64,000 nucleotides of DNA, from positions 1 through 64,000 of the forward strand of contig CAVPPF010000005.1 in NCBI GenBank assembly GCA_963707435.1. Direction: 5' to 3'. The notes beneath the pieces are model-generated. The model was given only the letters and a program-made list of their open reading frames with translations, was not told the DNA's origin and made no database searches. Positions within the stretch are counted from its first letter, which is position 1. The number at the start of each line of letters is the position of its first letter. Positions 1-7,999 of the stretch are shown here, piece after piece. Made by a program: the position numbers and the translations under genes. The DNA is from UBA4744 sp963707435. GTDB taxonomy: Bacteria > Actinomycetota > Acidimicrobiia > Spongiisociales > UBA4744.

Positions 1-374
1 TTTGCTTCGAACGGTTCGTGATCCAGAGTCCGGAATTGCTGCCGGCCGGCGTCTCGGAGAAGGAGATCGCAGGGCCCGACCCAACGAACGCCAGGCCTGC
101 GATGCGGTTCCGATCTTCGCTGTGTTCGACGCTGCCAACAGGCTCCATGCCGGCTACTAGACACGACCACCCTCTCAGCAGAGTGTCAGTAGCCCTGTCA
201 GGAACCCTCCAACTCGACTGCCGATACCCCCAGAACGAACCGGTCTGCGCCGATCTCGAACATCTCCAAAAAGGCACTCTGAGCAGGGGAAACAACCGAA
301 ATAGCATCCGAATGAAAGGGCTGCTGACACTCAAATAACATCGAAATAACAGGGTCCCACACCAAAGTTGGGGA
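1..374. other. Left edge: no confident gene
   Basis: No complete gene can be supported here. One plus-strand frame is open from the window edge to a stop at 338 and has GC-rich third positions only in its first ~120 bases. A second frame is open from the edge to a stop near 160. Either could be the tail of a gene truncated by the edge. The bases from about 160 to 374 look non-coding and would carry the promoter of the HTH gene. The stretch belongs to the presumed integrated element. Confidence 0.4.
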
Positions 375-572
375 ATGAACAACCTCGAACCGCTGCTCTC
401 AGCCCAACAACTCGCCGACTACCTCGAAGTACCCATCGCAACGATCTACGCCTGGCGCCACCGGCACCAAGGCCCGCCGGGTTTCCGGGTCGGTAAGCAC
501 CTCCGTTTTCGCTGGGCTGACGTCCGGGATTGGATCGGCGCCAACTCGACCGGGCCATCCCATCGATGGTGA
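375..572 (+). CDS. Excisionase-like MerR/HTH_17 DNA-binding protein
   Basis: A 65-residue protein made almost entirely of one winged helix-turn-helix of the type found in excisionases and AlpA-like proteins. LLSAQQLADYLEVPIATIYAWR (residues 7-28) is the turn-helix core and RVGKHLRFRWADVRDWI (about 38-54) is the wing. Such proteins bind DNA at attachment sites and bias integrase toward excision, or regulate integrase transcription. It lies 81 bases upstream of a tyrosine integrase on the same strand, the standard xis-int order of actinobacterial integrative elements. The small size is normal for the family. Excisionase and plain repressor cannot be told apart from sequence. Confidence 0.75.
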   Translation: MNNLEPLLSAQQLADYLEVPIATIYAWRHRHQGPPGFRVGKHLRFRWADVRDWIGANSTGPSHRW

Positions 573-653
573 CGGCATGACACCAGGCGTCGGTCTCGGA
601 ACGGGGGCTACAGTCGGAGCCAGGCGGACGAGAGCGAGAATTGGAGTTGGATC

Positions 654-1799
654 ATGGCGAGTATCCGTCGGCGCGGCGATCGGTGGCAGGTCCTCTACCG
701 TGACCCATCAGCGCGCCAGCGCTCAAGGACGTTCGCCAAGCTCGGAGATGCCCGTCGCTATGCCGCCAGCGTGGACGCCGACCTGGCCCGTGGTGATTGG
801 CTCGACCCCAAGCTGGCTGCCACAACCTTCGCCCAGTGGGCCGAGACGTGGTCGGCCGGGAGGGTCCACCTCCGCGAGTCCACCAAGGTTCGGGACGATT
901 CGATCATGCGCCATCTGGTCCTCCCCTACTTCGGCCACCGCAGGATGGGCCAGGTACTTTCCGCCGATGTACAAGCCTTCGTCGCCGGACTCCGCAACGA
1001 CGGTAAGGCACCGGCGACGGTCAGGAAGGCCTATCAGCTGGCCGCTGCGGTGTTCTCGTCGGCGGTCGACTCAGACTTGATCGGGCGATCACCCTGTCGC
1101 GGTGTGAAGCTGCCGCCGCTGACCCGGAACGAGATGCGCTTCCTGTCCCAGGCGGAGGTAGCGGTCCTTGCCGGCGTCATCGATGCCCGCTACAGAAACC
1201 TGGTGCTAACCGCGGCCTACACAGGATTGCGCTTCGGAGAGCTCGCCGGACTGCGGGTCGGGCGCCTCAACATGTTGGCCCGTACCGCCACGGTCGCCGA
1301 GACGTGCAGCGAGGTTGGCGGGCAGATCATATTCGGCGAGCCCAAGACGTCCGCCTCCCGTCGTACGATCACCCTCCCCCGCTTCCTCGTCGAATCCCTC
1401 GCCGAGCACCTGGCCACCCAACCGACCGGTCCGTCGGACCTCGTGTTCCACGCACCCGAGGGCGGCCCCTTGCACAGAACCACCTTCCGCGAGCGTTTCT
1501 GGCTGCCCGCCGTCCGTGCCTCCGTGGGAGAACCGTGCCGATTCCATGACCTGCGACACACCCACGTCGCCCTGCTGATCGGCCAAGGTGAGCACCCGAA
1601 AGTGATCCAGCAGCGTCTTGGACACGCGTCCATCAGAACCACCCTCGACACCTACGGGCACCTCTTCGAAGGCCTCGACGAGGCCGCCGCCGAGCGCCTT
1701 GATGCCGCCTTCCATAAATTTCCTGTTGACAGGATGTTGACAGAGCCCCCAACCAACGTCACCGAGCTGCACCCGCAGGCGCGAGAAAACCCCAGTTGA
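654..1799 (+). CDS. Tyrosine site-specific integrase
   Basis: A 381-residue phage/ICE-type tyrosine recombinase. The N-terminal arm-binding and SAM-like core-binding regions (about 1-155) precede the catalytic domain. The active-site set is complete: Arg193 (TGLRFGEL), Lys231 (GEPKTS), His298 and Arg301 (HDLRHTH), His324 (LGHAS) and the nucleophile Tyr334 (LDTYGHLF). Integrase joins element attP to chromosomal attB. The stop codon sits inside a palindromic terminator and the 3' end of a tRNA-Ala lies only 17 bases further on, so the attachment site is almost certainly that tRNA and the element extends left, out of the window. The ATG follows a GGAG-like ribosome site. No truncation is visible, so it is probably functional. 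Confidence 0.93.
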   Translation: MASIRRRGDRWQVLYRDPSARQRSRTFAKLGDARRYAASVDADLARGDWLDPKLAATTFAQWAETWSAGRVHLRESTKVRDDSIMRHLVLPYFGHRRMGQVLSADVQAFVAGLRNDGKAPATVRKAYQLAAAVFSSAVDSDLIGRSPCRGVKLPPLTRNEMRFLSQAEVAVLAGVIDARYRNLVLTAAYTGLRFGELAGLRVGRLNMLARTATVAETCSEVGGQIIFGEPKTSASRRTITLPRFLVESLAEHLATQPTGPSDLVFHAPEGGPLHRTTFRERFWLPAVRASVGEPCRFHDLRHTHVALLIGQGEHPKVIQQRLGHASIRTTLDTYGHLFEGLDEAAAERLDAAFHKFPVDRMLTEPPTNVTELHPQARENPS

Positions 1800-1811
1800 C
1801 CTGGGGTTTTC
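1785..1811. terminator. Bidirectional hairpin terminator between int and tRNA-Ala
   Basis: GAAAACCCCAG (1785-1795) and CTGGGGTTTTC (1801-1811) form a perfect 11-bp inverted repeat around a 5-base loop. The arms end in AAAA/TTTT, so the hairpin can act as an intrinsic terminator for the integrase (its TGA is in the loop) and, read the other way, for the tRNA-Ala transcript. Confidence 0.8.
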
Positions 1812-1816
1812 TTGGG

Positions 1817-1890
1817 TGGAGGTGAGGGGATTTGAACCCCTGGCCTCTTCCGTGCGAGGGAAGCGCTCTGCCGGGCTGAGCTACACCCCC
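1817..1890 (-). tRNA. tRNA-Ala (anticodon CGC)
   Basis: Read on the minus strand, 74 bases fold as a full cloverleaf. The 7-bp acceptor stem contains the G3:U70 pair that identifies alanine tRNAs. The D-stem is GCTC/GAGC, the anticodon stem is CTTCC/GGAAG with loop CTCGCAC (anticodon CGC, reads GCG), and the T-stem AGGGG/CCCCT encloses TTCAAAT. The discriminator base is A. CCA is not encoded. Its 3' end faces the integrase gene, the usual site for tyrosine-integrase insertion. Confidence 0.95.
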
Positions 1891-1918
1891 AAGGGCGGCC
1901 GGAAGTTTAACGGGTCGA

Positions 1919-2551
1919 TCAGGTATCGCCGAGCCGCCGGGCGAGGTCTCGCCGGAGCCGTTCTTGAACGATGGTGGCGGTCAGGTCGGCCCGGCTCCGC
2001 TCGATCAGCGCTCGGGCGACGTCGGTGGTCCGCCGCAACCCGCCCGTCATCCCGTCCGGATAGTCGAGGCTGGCCAGCAGTCCGTGGATGGTCTCCATCG
2101 CCTCCAGGGCCGATTCGGCCTCGTCGAGCTGTTCCGCACGCAGCAAGTCGAGCATCCGGCGCCGCAGCTCGCCGACGGCTTCCCCCAGCCCGTTGAGGTA
2201 GGGGGTGACCCCGACACCGAGATCGGCCGGCAAAGGAATCGGTCTACCGAGGGCCAGTGCGTAGGTGGTTCGGGCTTCGGCGTACTCCTTGGCGGCGTCG
2301 TCCACAAAACCTGCGTACCGCACATCGCCGTGATCGGCGAGCATGGCTGCCGCCTCCGTCACCAGCGCCCCGGCCTCGTCCATCAAACGCTCCGCCTCCG
2401 CCAGCTCACCGCGATGGAGAGACCGGATGGCATTGGCAGAGGAACGAATGGTCTTCCGGCTCAACAAAAGCGCCCGCTCGCGAGCTGCGTACTTGTCGTC
2501 GAGTTCTGCGCGGGCAGCATCCTCGAGTGGTTGGAGATCAGGTTGATCCAC
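1919..2551 (-). CDS. Translin-family (COG2178-like) predicted nucleic-acid-binding protein
   Basis: A 210-residue, almost all-helical protein. RKTIRSSANAIRSLHRGEL (about 32-50) matches the translin N-terminal helix. The C-terminal half (about 100-200), with RYAGFVDDAAKEYAEA, YLNGLGEAVGELRRR, ASLDYPDGM and LRRTTDVARALIERSRADL, matches the archaeal/bacterial translin family. Eukaryotic translin binds single-stranded RNA/DNA and forms the C3PO RNase with TRAX; roles of prokaryotic members are poorly known. It is the last gene of the plsY-to-glpR run, 9 bases after glpR, with a GTG start behind a GAGG ribosome site. I cannot tell from sequence whether TRAX-type catalytic acids are present. Confidence 0.8.
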   Translation of the reverse strand: MDQPDLQPLEDAARAELDDKYAARERALLLSRKTIRSSANAIRSLHRGELAEAERLMDEAGALVTEAAAMLADHGDVRYAGFVDDAAKEYAEARTTYALALGRPIPLPADLGVGVTPYLNGLGEAVGELRRRMLDLLRAEQLDEAESALEAMETIHGLLASLDYPDGMTGGLRRTTDVARALIERSRADLTATIVQERLRRDLARRLGDT

Positions 2552-2560
2552 TGGCTACCT

Positions 2561-3001
2561 CTACGAGGATGACACGATCCTCAGGTGGCGTTCTTCGGTC
2601 GTCTCTTCGACGGCTCGCAGATCGACCACGGCCGGGACCGCCCGGCGCTGTTTGATCTGCAGGAGCATGGCCACGTACCAGGCGCCCAGAGCATCGATAG
2701 CGATATGCGCGATCAGCAAGCTCGAGGACCCCTGCCAGATGGCCAGGACCAGCGTGGTGAGAGCGGCGAGACCGAGCCCGGCCAGGAGCCTCCGACGCCG
2801 CGACAGCACCCGCCGGCGGGCGAGCGTGGCGTTCTCGACGGCGTGACCGTGCACTGAGGCAAGCCGCGCGGTGATGCGGTTGAACTCCTGGGTTGATTGA
2901 AGTGGAGCATTCCGCCGCGATACGAAGATCGACGGAAGCAGATATGCCGCCCAGGCTCCCGCTATCACGAGAGTTATGAGAATGGCAAGAGGGTTATCCA
3001 A
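2561..3001 (-). CDS. glpR: GlpR-like membrane receptor of gephyrin-like Glp
   Basis: A 146-residue membrane protein. An N-terminal membrane helix (about 5-25, with GAWAAYLLP) is followed by a basic cytosolic segment with a STQEFNRI motif, an Arg-rich stretch (about 62-72) and two more hydrophobic helices (about 73-92 and 96-113). This layout matches actinobacterial GlpR, the membrane partner of the MoeA-like Glp that binds SepF and links it to division and polar growth in corynebacteria. It lies in the same operon as the MoeA/Glp gene, 60 bases after mogA. Start is a TTG behind a GGAG site. The family call rests on the N-terminal pattern and context; corynebacterial and mycobacterial members are longer. 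Confidence 0.7.
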   Translation of the reverse strand: MDNPLAILITLVIAGAWAAYLLPSIFVSRRNAPLQSTQEFNRITARLASVHGHAVENATLARRRVLSRRRRLLAGLGLAALTTLVLAIWQGSSSLLIAHIAIDALGAWYVAMLLQIKQRRAVPAVVDLRAVEETTEERHLRIVSSS

Positions 3002-3061
3002 CGCTATCTCCGCCCTTGAGTGCCGGGCCGAAGACTAGGTCTTTCGCCGAACAACGACAAG

Positions 3062-3562
3062 TCATGGGGAGCGTTTGCGGCCCTCCGGAGCGTGGTCGGA
3101 TGTCCGGGCGGAGAGCAATTCGACGGCGTGGGTGAGCGCCGGCCCGATCACCGCCAGCGACTCCTCGACCCCGGAGACCGAGCCGGGGAGATTGACAACG
3201 AGCGTCGAACCGGAGATACCGGCGGTGGCCCGCGAGAGCATGCCGTGTGGATTGACGCCGAACGTCGCGGAGCGCATCGCTTCCACCAGACCGGGAGCGT
3301 TCCGTTCGATGACCAGAGCCGTCGCCTCGGGGGTCAGGTCCCGCGGTCCGAATCCGGTCCCACCGGTGGTCACCACCAGGTCGACCTGCCTGCCGATCCA
3401 GGCGCGGAGAACGGCGGCGACCGGGTCCACCCCGTCCGGCACCAGATCTCGATCTGTTGTGAAACCAAGCGACTCGAGGATGCGAACCGCGGCCGGGCCG
3501 GACCGATCTTCGGCCTCCCCGCGGCTCACACGATCGCTGATGGTGACGACGACGGCCTTCAT
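3062..3562 (-). CDS. mogA: Molybdopterin adenylyltransferase (MogA/MoaB family)
   Basis: A 166-residue MogA/MoaB protein that adenylylates molybdopterin before molybdate insertion. Visible family motifs: VTISDRVSRGEAEDRSG near the N-terminus, VTTGGTGFGPRDLTPEA (the MPT/ATP-binding loop), and NPHGMLSRATAGI with LPGS near the C-terminus. The ATG at 3562 overlaps the moaC stop as ATGA, so I prefer it to a GTG nine bases upstream. MoaB-type and MogA-type enzymes are hard to separate without alignment. Confidence 0.88.
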   Translation of the reverse strand: MKAVVVTISDRVSRGEAEDRSGPAAVRILESLGFTTDRDLVPDGVDPVAAVLRAWIGRQVDLVVTTGGTGFGPRDLTPEATALVIERNAPGLVEAMRSATFGVNPHGMLSRATAGISGSTLVVNLPGSVSGVEESLAVIGPALTHAVELLSARTSDHAPEGRKRSP

Positions 3563-4032
3563 CTGGTCCACGCTCCCGACCGGCCCCCGGACTTGGCAAC
3601 CAATCGAACGTCCTCGATACGAGCCGCCCGGTCGAGACCTTTGATCATGTCGTACAGGGTGAGTGCCGTCAGCGCGGCGGCCGTCATGGCTTCCATTTCG
3701 ACCCCGGTGCGGTCCCTCGTGGAAACCGTGGCGCGCACCGCAGCACCACGATCGTCCCGGCCGATCTCGATCGAGACGGAGGTGATGGCGATCGGATGAC
3801 AGAGCGGAATGAGTTCGGCCGTCCGCTTGGCGGCCATGATCCCGGCCACCCGGGCTACCGCCAGCGCATCGCCCTTGGGGAGATCTCCGCTGAAGAGCCG
3901 ATCGGCGGTTGCCGGCTCCATGACGATGAAGGCCTCGGCGGTCGCCACCCGATCGGTCGTTTCCTTGTCGCCCACGTCCACCATGTGAACGCGACCTTCC
4001 GCATCGAGATGAGAGAACCGTTCTTCATCCAT
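3559..4032 (-). CDS. moaC: Cyclic pyranopterin monophosphate synthase MoaC
   Basis: A 157-residue MoaC, which with MoaA converts GTP to cyclic pyranopterin monophosphate in molybdenum-cofactor synthesis. The family signatures are clear: MVDVGDKETTDRVATAEA near the N-terminus, LPKGDALAVARVAGIMAAK, LIPLCHPIAIT (substrate-binding His) and GVEMEAMTAA with the catalytic MIKGLDR. The ATG at 4032 overlaps the end of moeA by 8 bases; an upstream extension would read antisense-like sequence inside moeA. The 3' end overlaps mogA as ATGA. No moaA is in the window. Confidence 0.93.
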   Translation of the reverse strand: MDEERFSHLDAEGRVHMVDVGDKETTDRVATAEAFIVMEPATADRLFSGDLPKGDALAVARVAGIMAAKRTAELIPLCHPIAITSVSIEIGRDDRGAAVRATVSTRDRTGVEMEAMTAAALTALTLYDMIKGLDRAARIEDVRLVAKSGGRSGAWTR

Positions 4033-5263
4033 CCGGGGCCTCGTCTTTCGTCCGTGTCTCCGGCCAGGTAAACATCTCGAGATCGATCTCGTCGCCTGCC
4101 TCGATCCGGCCCGTTCCCACCGGACTGACGGCAAACGCGTTGCCGTAGGCCAGGGCCGACAACATGTTCGACAGCTGCCCGCCGCTCAGTTCGGCGATCC
4201 AGGTGCCGGTCTCGCCGGGCCGGGCCTTGACCCGCACGAACACGACCTTCTCAGGGTTGGTCGATACCGGATCCAGCAAACGGCCTCGCACCCGGGGCCG
4301 GAAGAGGTTGACGGCACCCATCATGTGCAGGAGGGCGGGACGGGCAAACTGTTCGAACGCGACCATCACGCTGACCGGGTTCCCCGGCAAACCGAAGAAC
4401 GGGGTACCGCCGAGGAGACCAAAGGCGAATGGTTTGCCGGGTTGCATGGCTACTTGCCAGAAGTCGATGTGCCCCAGCTCCTGCAGCACCGACTTCACGA
4501 GGTCGTACTCCCCCATCGACACGCCACCCGAGGTGATGATGACATCAGCGCGGACCGCGGCCTCGTCGAGCGTGGCGCGCAGCAGATCGGCATCATCGCG
4601 GACGATGCCGAGATCGAGAACTTCGGCGCCGAGTTCAACCAGGAGGCTGTTGAGGAGCACCCGGTTCGTGTCGCGGATCTGACCCGGCTGCAAATCGGCC
4701 ACGGACGGATCCATGACTTCGTCGCCGGTGGACAGAATGGCAACCCTTGGCCGTCGCCGCACAAGGGGACGCGCAACTCCGAGTGATGCCAGCACGCCCA
4801 GATGGGCGGCGCCCAAACGCTCCCCGGCCTCGAAGACGCCGGTCCCGGCAACGACATCGCCGCCGGCGGTTCGCACGTTCGTACCGGGACTCACCGCCGA
4901 TGCAATGGAAACCCGATCGTCGCGCTGTTCGGTGTGCTCCACCTGGATCACCGCGTCCGCGCCGTCCGGGAGAGGAGCACCCGTCATGATCTTGATGGCC
5001 GTGCCCGGCCGAACTACAGACGTTGCCACGTAGCCGGCCGGGAGATCTTCAACAACCTCGAGCTCGACGGGAGCGTTCTGCACGTCCGCGGCACGAACCG
5101 CGTAGCCGTCCATGGCCGAGTTCGAGAACGGTGGAACGTCGTACGGCGCCACGACCGGCTCGGCGAGGACCAGACCGAAAGCCTCGTTGAGCCCGACCGC
5201 AACAACCGGCAGGGGCGGCACCGCGGCAAGTACGTCGTGGCGTGCCTCCGGCAGCGGTCTCAC
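4025..5263 (-). CDS. glp: MoeA / gephyrin-like molybdotransferase Glp
   Basis: A 412-residue MoeA-family protein. In order: an N-terminal domain with FSNSAMDGYAVRAADV, the middle domain with KIMTGAPLPDGADAVIQVE, the MoCF-like domain III with AILSTGDEV and TSGGVSMGEYD (metal/MPT site), and a beta-rich C-terminal domain IV. MoeA inserts molybdate into adenylyl-MPT; the actinobacterial paralogue Glp instead binds SepF at the septum. The galU and GlpR neighbours favour Glp, while the flanking moaC and mogA mean a molybdopterin role is equally possible. The GTG at 5263 overlaps the galU stop (GTGA) and gives the normal family length. Confidence 0.9.
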   Translation of the reverse strand: MRPLPEARHDVLAAVPPLPVVAVGLNEAFGLVLAEPVVAPYDVPPFSNSAMDGYAVRAADVQNAPVELEVVEDLPAGYVATSVVRPGTAIKIMTGAPLPDGADAVIQVEHTEQRDDRVSIASAVSPGTNVRTAGGDVVAGTGVFEAGERLGAAHLGVLASLGVARPLVRRRPRVAILSTGDEVMDPSVADLQPGQIRDTNRVLLNSLLVELGAEVLDLGIVRDDADLLRATLDEAAVRADVIITSGGVSMGEYDLVKSVLQELGHIDFWQVAMQPGKPFAFGLLGGTPFFGLPGNPVSVMVAFEQFARPALLHMMGAVNLFRPRVRGRLLDPVSTNPEKVVFVRVKARPGETGTWIAELSGGQLSNMLSALAYGNAFAVSPVGTGRIEAGDEIDLEMFTWPETRTKDEAPDG

Positions 5264-6078
5264 AGCGTTTCTACCAACCCGGCCAAGTATGCCTGGTATT
5301 CGGGCCCCCATTCTTCGTGACTCAAACCAAGCACGGTAGAGGCTTCGAGCAGGCCGAGCGGATTTCCCACATCGAGCAAATCTTGACCGGCCACGTATCC
5401 CAGGCAACGGCCGGATTCTCCCAGTTGCGCGATCGCGTCGGTCAGCTGGATCTCGCCACCAACCCCGGGCGGCAGGCTCTCGAGGACGGCAAATACCTCG
5501 GGTGCGAACAGATACCGGCCGATCAGGCCCAGGTCGGAGGGGGCATTGGCAGCTCCGGGCTTTTCGACCGCTCCCTGCACTTCGACAACCTCCTCGGTAC
5601 GCCACGTTCCCGGGACGATGACCCCGTATCGTTCGAGGAATTCGGCTGTGAGCCGCCGAAGGCAGACGACGGATGTGTCCTCGAAAGCCTCCGCCATCCC
5701 CGGCAACACGTCACCGCCGGGACGAGGGATGTTGTCGGCCAGGAGACAGAAGAACGGCCGATCCGCCACCGCCTCGCGGGCCGTGAGCACCGCATGCCCT
5801 AGCCCGTGCGGGATCTCCTGCACAACCGGGGTGATTCTCACATCGTCGAGACCCGGAAGAGGTCCCTCCTCCCAGAAGTGGCGTTCGACCAGCGTCCCAA
5901 CGCCCGGGTCGACGATCAGAATGACCTCACGGGCACCGGCGCGGACTGATTCTTCCACGGCATACTGAATGGCCGGTCGGTCGACCACGGGGATGAGAGC
6001 CTTCGGCACGACGCGGGTCGCGGGTCGCATCCGCGTGCCCCTCCCCGCCGCAGGAACCACCGCTATGTCAACATTCAT
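5260..6078 (-). CDS. galU: UTP--glucose-1-phosphate uridylyltransferase
   Basis: A 272-residue nucleotidyltransferase of the GalU family, making UDP-glucose for cell-wall and glycan synthesis. The N-terminal signature AAGRGTRMRPATRVVPKALI includes the nucleotide-binding glycine loop and activating Lys. PVVDRPAIQYAVEE follows, then LLADN (metal-binding Asp) and GAVEKP (sugar-phosphate binding). ATG at 6078 overlaps the plsY stop (ATGA). galU upstream of a MoeA/Glp gene is a conserved actinobacterial arrangement. Confidence 0.9.
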   Translation of the reverse strand: MNVDIAVVPAAGRGTRMRPATRVVPKALIPVVDRPAIQYAVEESVRAGAREVILIVDPGVGTLVERHFWEEGPLPGLDDVRITPVVQEIPHGLGHAVLTAREAVADRPFFCLLADNIPRPGGDVLPGMAEAFEDTSVVCLRRLTAEFLERYGVIVPGTWRTEEVVEVQGAVEKPGAANAPSDLGLIGRYLFAPEVFAVLESLPPGVGGEIQLTDAIAQLGESGRCLGYVAGQDLLDVGNPLGLLEASTVLGLSHEEWGPEYQAYLAGLVETL

Positions 6079-6665
6079 TCGCCTAGGACCTTTCTCTCCG
6101 CACCGCGAATCAGCCTGGCGATATTGCCACGATGGCGGTACATGACCAATACCACGGTCACACCCAGCCACACCAGGGACCAGCCTCGCACCCTGTCGAG
6201 CCACAACGCCAGGGGCAAAGCCAGCGCTGCTCCTGCAATCGAACCTACCGAAGCGATCTTCGAGGCGGCGACAACACCCGCAAACACGAGGACCATCCCC
6301 AGTCCTGCCCAGGGAGCCACCCACAGCAACATCCCGGCAAACGTTGCCGCTCCTTTCCCCCCACGAAAACGATGGAACACCGGGTAACAGTGGCCGGTCA
6401 CGGCAGCCAGGCCGCCGGCAACCGCGACCGTTGCGCTCCCCCCGAGATAGGTTCCGAGCGCCGCGGCAGCAAGACCCTTGAGGAGATCACCGAGGAGCAC
6501 AAGGGCTCCGGCCTTCTTGCCCAGCGAGCGGAGCGCGTTCGACGCCCCCGGGTTGCCGCTGCCCAACGAGTAGATGTCCTTACCCTTGAGGCGGGCGACG
6601 ACCACGGCGAAGTCGAGACTGCCGATCAGATAGGCGAGTCCGAGCACAGCAACGGTACGGAGCAT
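6075..6665 (-). CDS. plsY: Glycerol-3-phosphate acyltransferase PlsY
   Basis: A 196-residue, five- to six-helix membrane enzyme that transfers acyl groups from acyl-phosphate to glycerol-3-phosphate, the first step of phospholipid synthesis. All three conserved loops are present: GSGNPGASNALR (about 36-47), GHCYPVFHRFRGGKGAAT (about 91-108) and YRHRGNIARL near the C-terminus. It is the first gene of the minus-strand run down to the translin gene. The 119 bases between it and the divergent fmdB must contain both promoters; I see no strong consensus there. Confidence 0.94.
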   Translation of the reverse strand: MLRTVAVLGLAYLIGSLDFAVVVARLKGKDIYSLGSGNPGASNALRSLGKKAGALVLLGDLLKGLAAAALGTYLGGSATVAVAGGLAAVTGHCYPVFHRFRGGKGAATFAGMLLWVAPWAGLGMVLVFAGVVAASKIASVGSIAGAALALPLALWLDRVRGWSLVWLGVTVVLVMYRHRGNIARLIRGAERKVLGE

Positions 6666-6784
6666 GGTCGCAGCATATTGGAATCCGCGGCCTTGTCGGC
6701 GCCGCCGACTGAGAAGTGCTGCCCGACGGCGCAGGTCACACGGCTTGATATCATGGCCGTCTTCGCTCGAGGAACCAATCGGCC

Positions 6785-7105
6785 GTGCCTACCTACGAAT
6801 ACGCCTGCAAGAAATGCGGCGAACGCTTCGACGTCTTTCAGTCGTTCAGTGACAAAGCCCTCACCAAGCACTCCGGGTGCGGAGGCAACCTCCAGAAGGT
6901 CTTCCACCCCGCCGGAATCATCTTCAAAGGATCGGGCTTCTACGTGACCGATTCCAAGTCGAGCCGGTCAACAGCGAGCACCTCCCGATCGAGCACAACC
7001 ACGTCGAGCGGTTCCACGTCACAAGACACCAAGTCGAGCGAGCCCAAGTCGACCGGGTCCAAATCCAGCAGCCCGAAATCGGGTGGCGCTAAGGACGACG
7101 AGTGA
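6785..7105 (+). CDS. FmdB-family zinc-ribbon protein with Ser/Thr/Lys-rich tail
   Basis: A 106-residue protein. The first ~50 residues form the FmdB/CxxC zinc ribbon: PTYEYACKKCGERFDVFQS with CxxC, then a single Cys in HSGCGGNLQKV, and the conserved GIIFKGSGFYVTD. The remaining half is low-complexity Ser/Thr/Lys/Gly, probably disordered. FmdB proteins are named from the formamidase/amidase regulator but the function of most members is unknown. GTG start. Its TGA overlaps the GTG of the MTA phosphorylase gene, so the two are translationally coupled. Confidence 0.85.
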   Translation: MPTYEYACKKCGERFDVFQSFSDKALTKHSGCGGNLQKVFHPAGIIFKGSGFYVTDSKSSRSTASTSRSSTTTSSGSTSQDTKSSEPKSTGSKSSSPKSGGAKDDE

Positions 7106-7884
7106 TCGGTGTCATCGGGGGTACGGGTTTCTACGAGTTCCTCGAAGACGCGCGCGAAATGGCCGTTGCCACGCCGTTCGGAGACCCTTCGGCTCCGCCG
7201 ACGGTAGGGTCCATCGACGGGGTCGAGGTTGCCTTCCTCCCCCGCCACGGTCGCAACCACCAGTTTCCACCCCACGTCGTTCCGTATCGCGCCAACCTCT
7301 GGGCGATGCGGGAGGTCGGAGTCGACCGAATCATCAGCCCGACCGCCGCGGGGAGCCTCGTCGAGGAGTTCGAACCGGGACACCTGGTGGTCTCCGACCA
7401 GCTCATCGACCGCACCTGGGGCAGACCGTCGACGTTCTTCGAAGGTCCCGAAACCGTGCACGTTTCGTTCGCCGATCCGTACTGCTCCGAGCTTCGCCCC
7501 CTGGCGATCGAATCGGTCCGGGCGGTCGGGGCGACCGTTCACGAACGCGGCACGATGGTGGTCATCCAGGGGCCCCGCTTCTCCACCCGGGCCGAGAGCA
7601 GATGGTATGCGGAGCAGGGCGGTCACGTGATCGGCATGACGCAGGCACCCGAGGCCGTTCTGGCTCGCGAGCTGGAGATGTGTTTCGTCAACATCTCCGT
7701 GGTGACCGACTACGACGTCGGCATAGAGGGGGACATCCCCCCGGTGAGCCATGCGATCGTCGTAGAACGTTTCCAGGCGACGCTGGGCACGCTGAAAGAA
7801 GCGGTCAGGATCCTCGTTCCCAAAGCCGCAGGTACGTCACGGTCCTGTGCCTGCGCCACCGCCCGAGCGGATGCTGGTGGATGA
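7102..7884 (+). CDS. mtnP: S-methyl-5'-thioadenosine phosphorylase (MTAP/PNP family)
   Basis: A 260-residue PNP/UDP-family 2 phosphorylase that cleaves methylthioadenosine, the by-product of polyamine synthesis, to adenine and methylthioribose-1-phosphate. Motifs: IGGTGFYEF (phosphate loop), LPRHGRNHQFPPHVVPYRAN (signature), SPTAAGSL, GPRFSTRAES and IGMTQAPEAVLARELEM, then TDYDVG (purine-site Asp). The Asp suits a 6-aminopurine, but a methylthioinosine phosphorylase is possible. The last ~18 residues are Cys/Ala-rich and unlike the family, perhaps a late frameshift or extension. Coupled by GTGA to fmdB. Confidence 0.88.
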   Translation: MIGVIGGTGFYEFLEDAREMAVATPFGDPSAPPTVGSIDGVEVAFLPRHGRNHQFPPHVVPYRANLWAMREVGVDRIISPTAAGSLVEEFEPGHLVVSDQLIDRTWGRPSTFFEGPETVHVSFADPYCSELRPLAIESVRAVGATVHERGTMVVIQGPRFSTRAESRWYAEQGGHVIGMTQAPEAVLARELEMCFVNISVVTDYDVGIEGDIPPVSHAIVVERFQATLGTLKEAVRILVPKAAGTSRSCACATARADAGG

Positions 7885-7999
7885 GCCTGCCTGAGCGACG
7901 CTCCGGCACGACCACGACGCTCGAGCCACGCGCCCCTCAGAAACCTCCGGGGAGAGCGATCCTCTTCCCAACGCCGCCCAGGCACGATACGTTGCCAGC

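Noticed and set aside
18..338. 106-codon frame at the left edge
   Set aside because: Codon third positions look coding only in the first part and no domain is recognisable, so it is left as uncertain.
577..1080. Plus-strand frame overlapping the integrase start
   Set aside because: Overlaps the well-supported integrase in another frame, with Pro/Arg/Ser-rich shadow composition.
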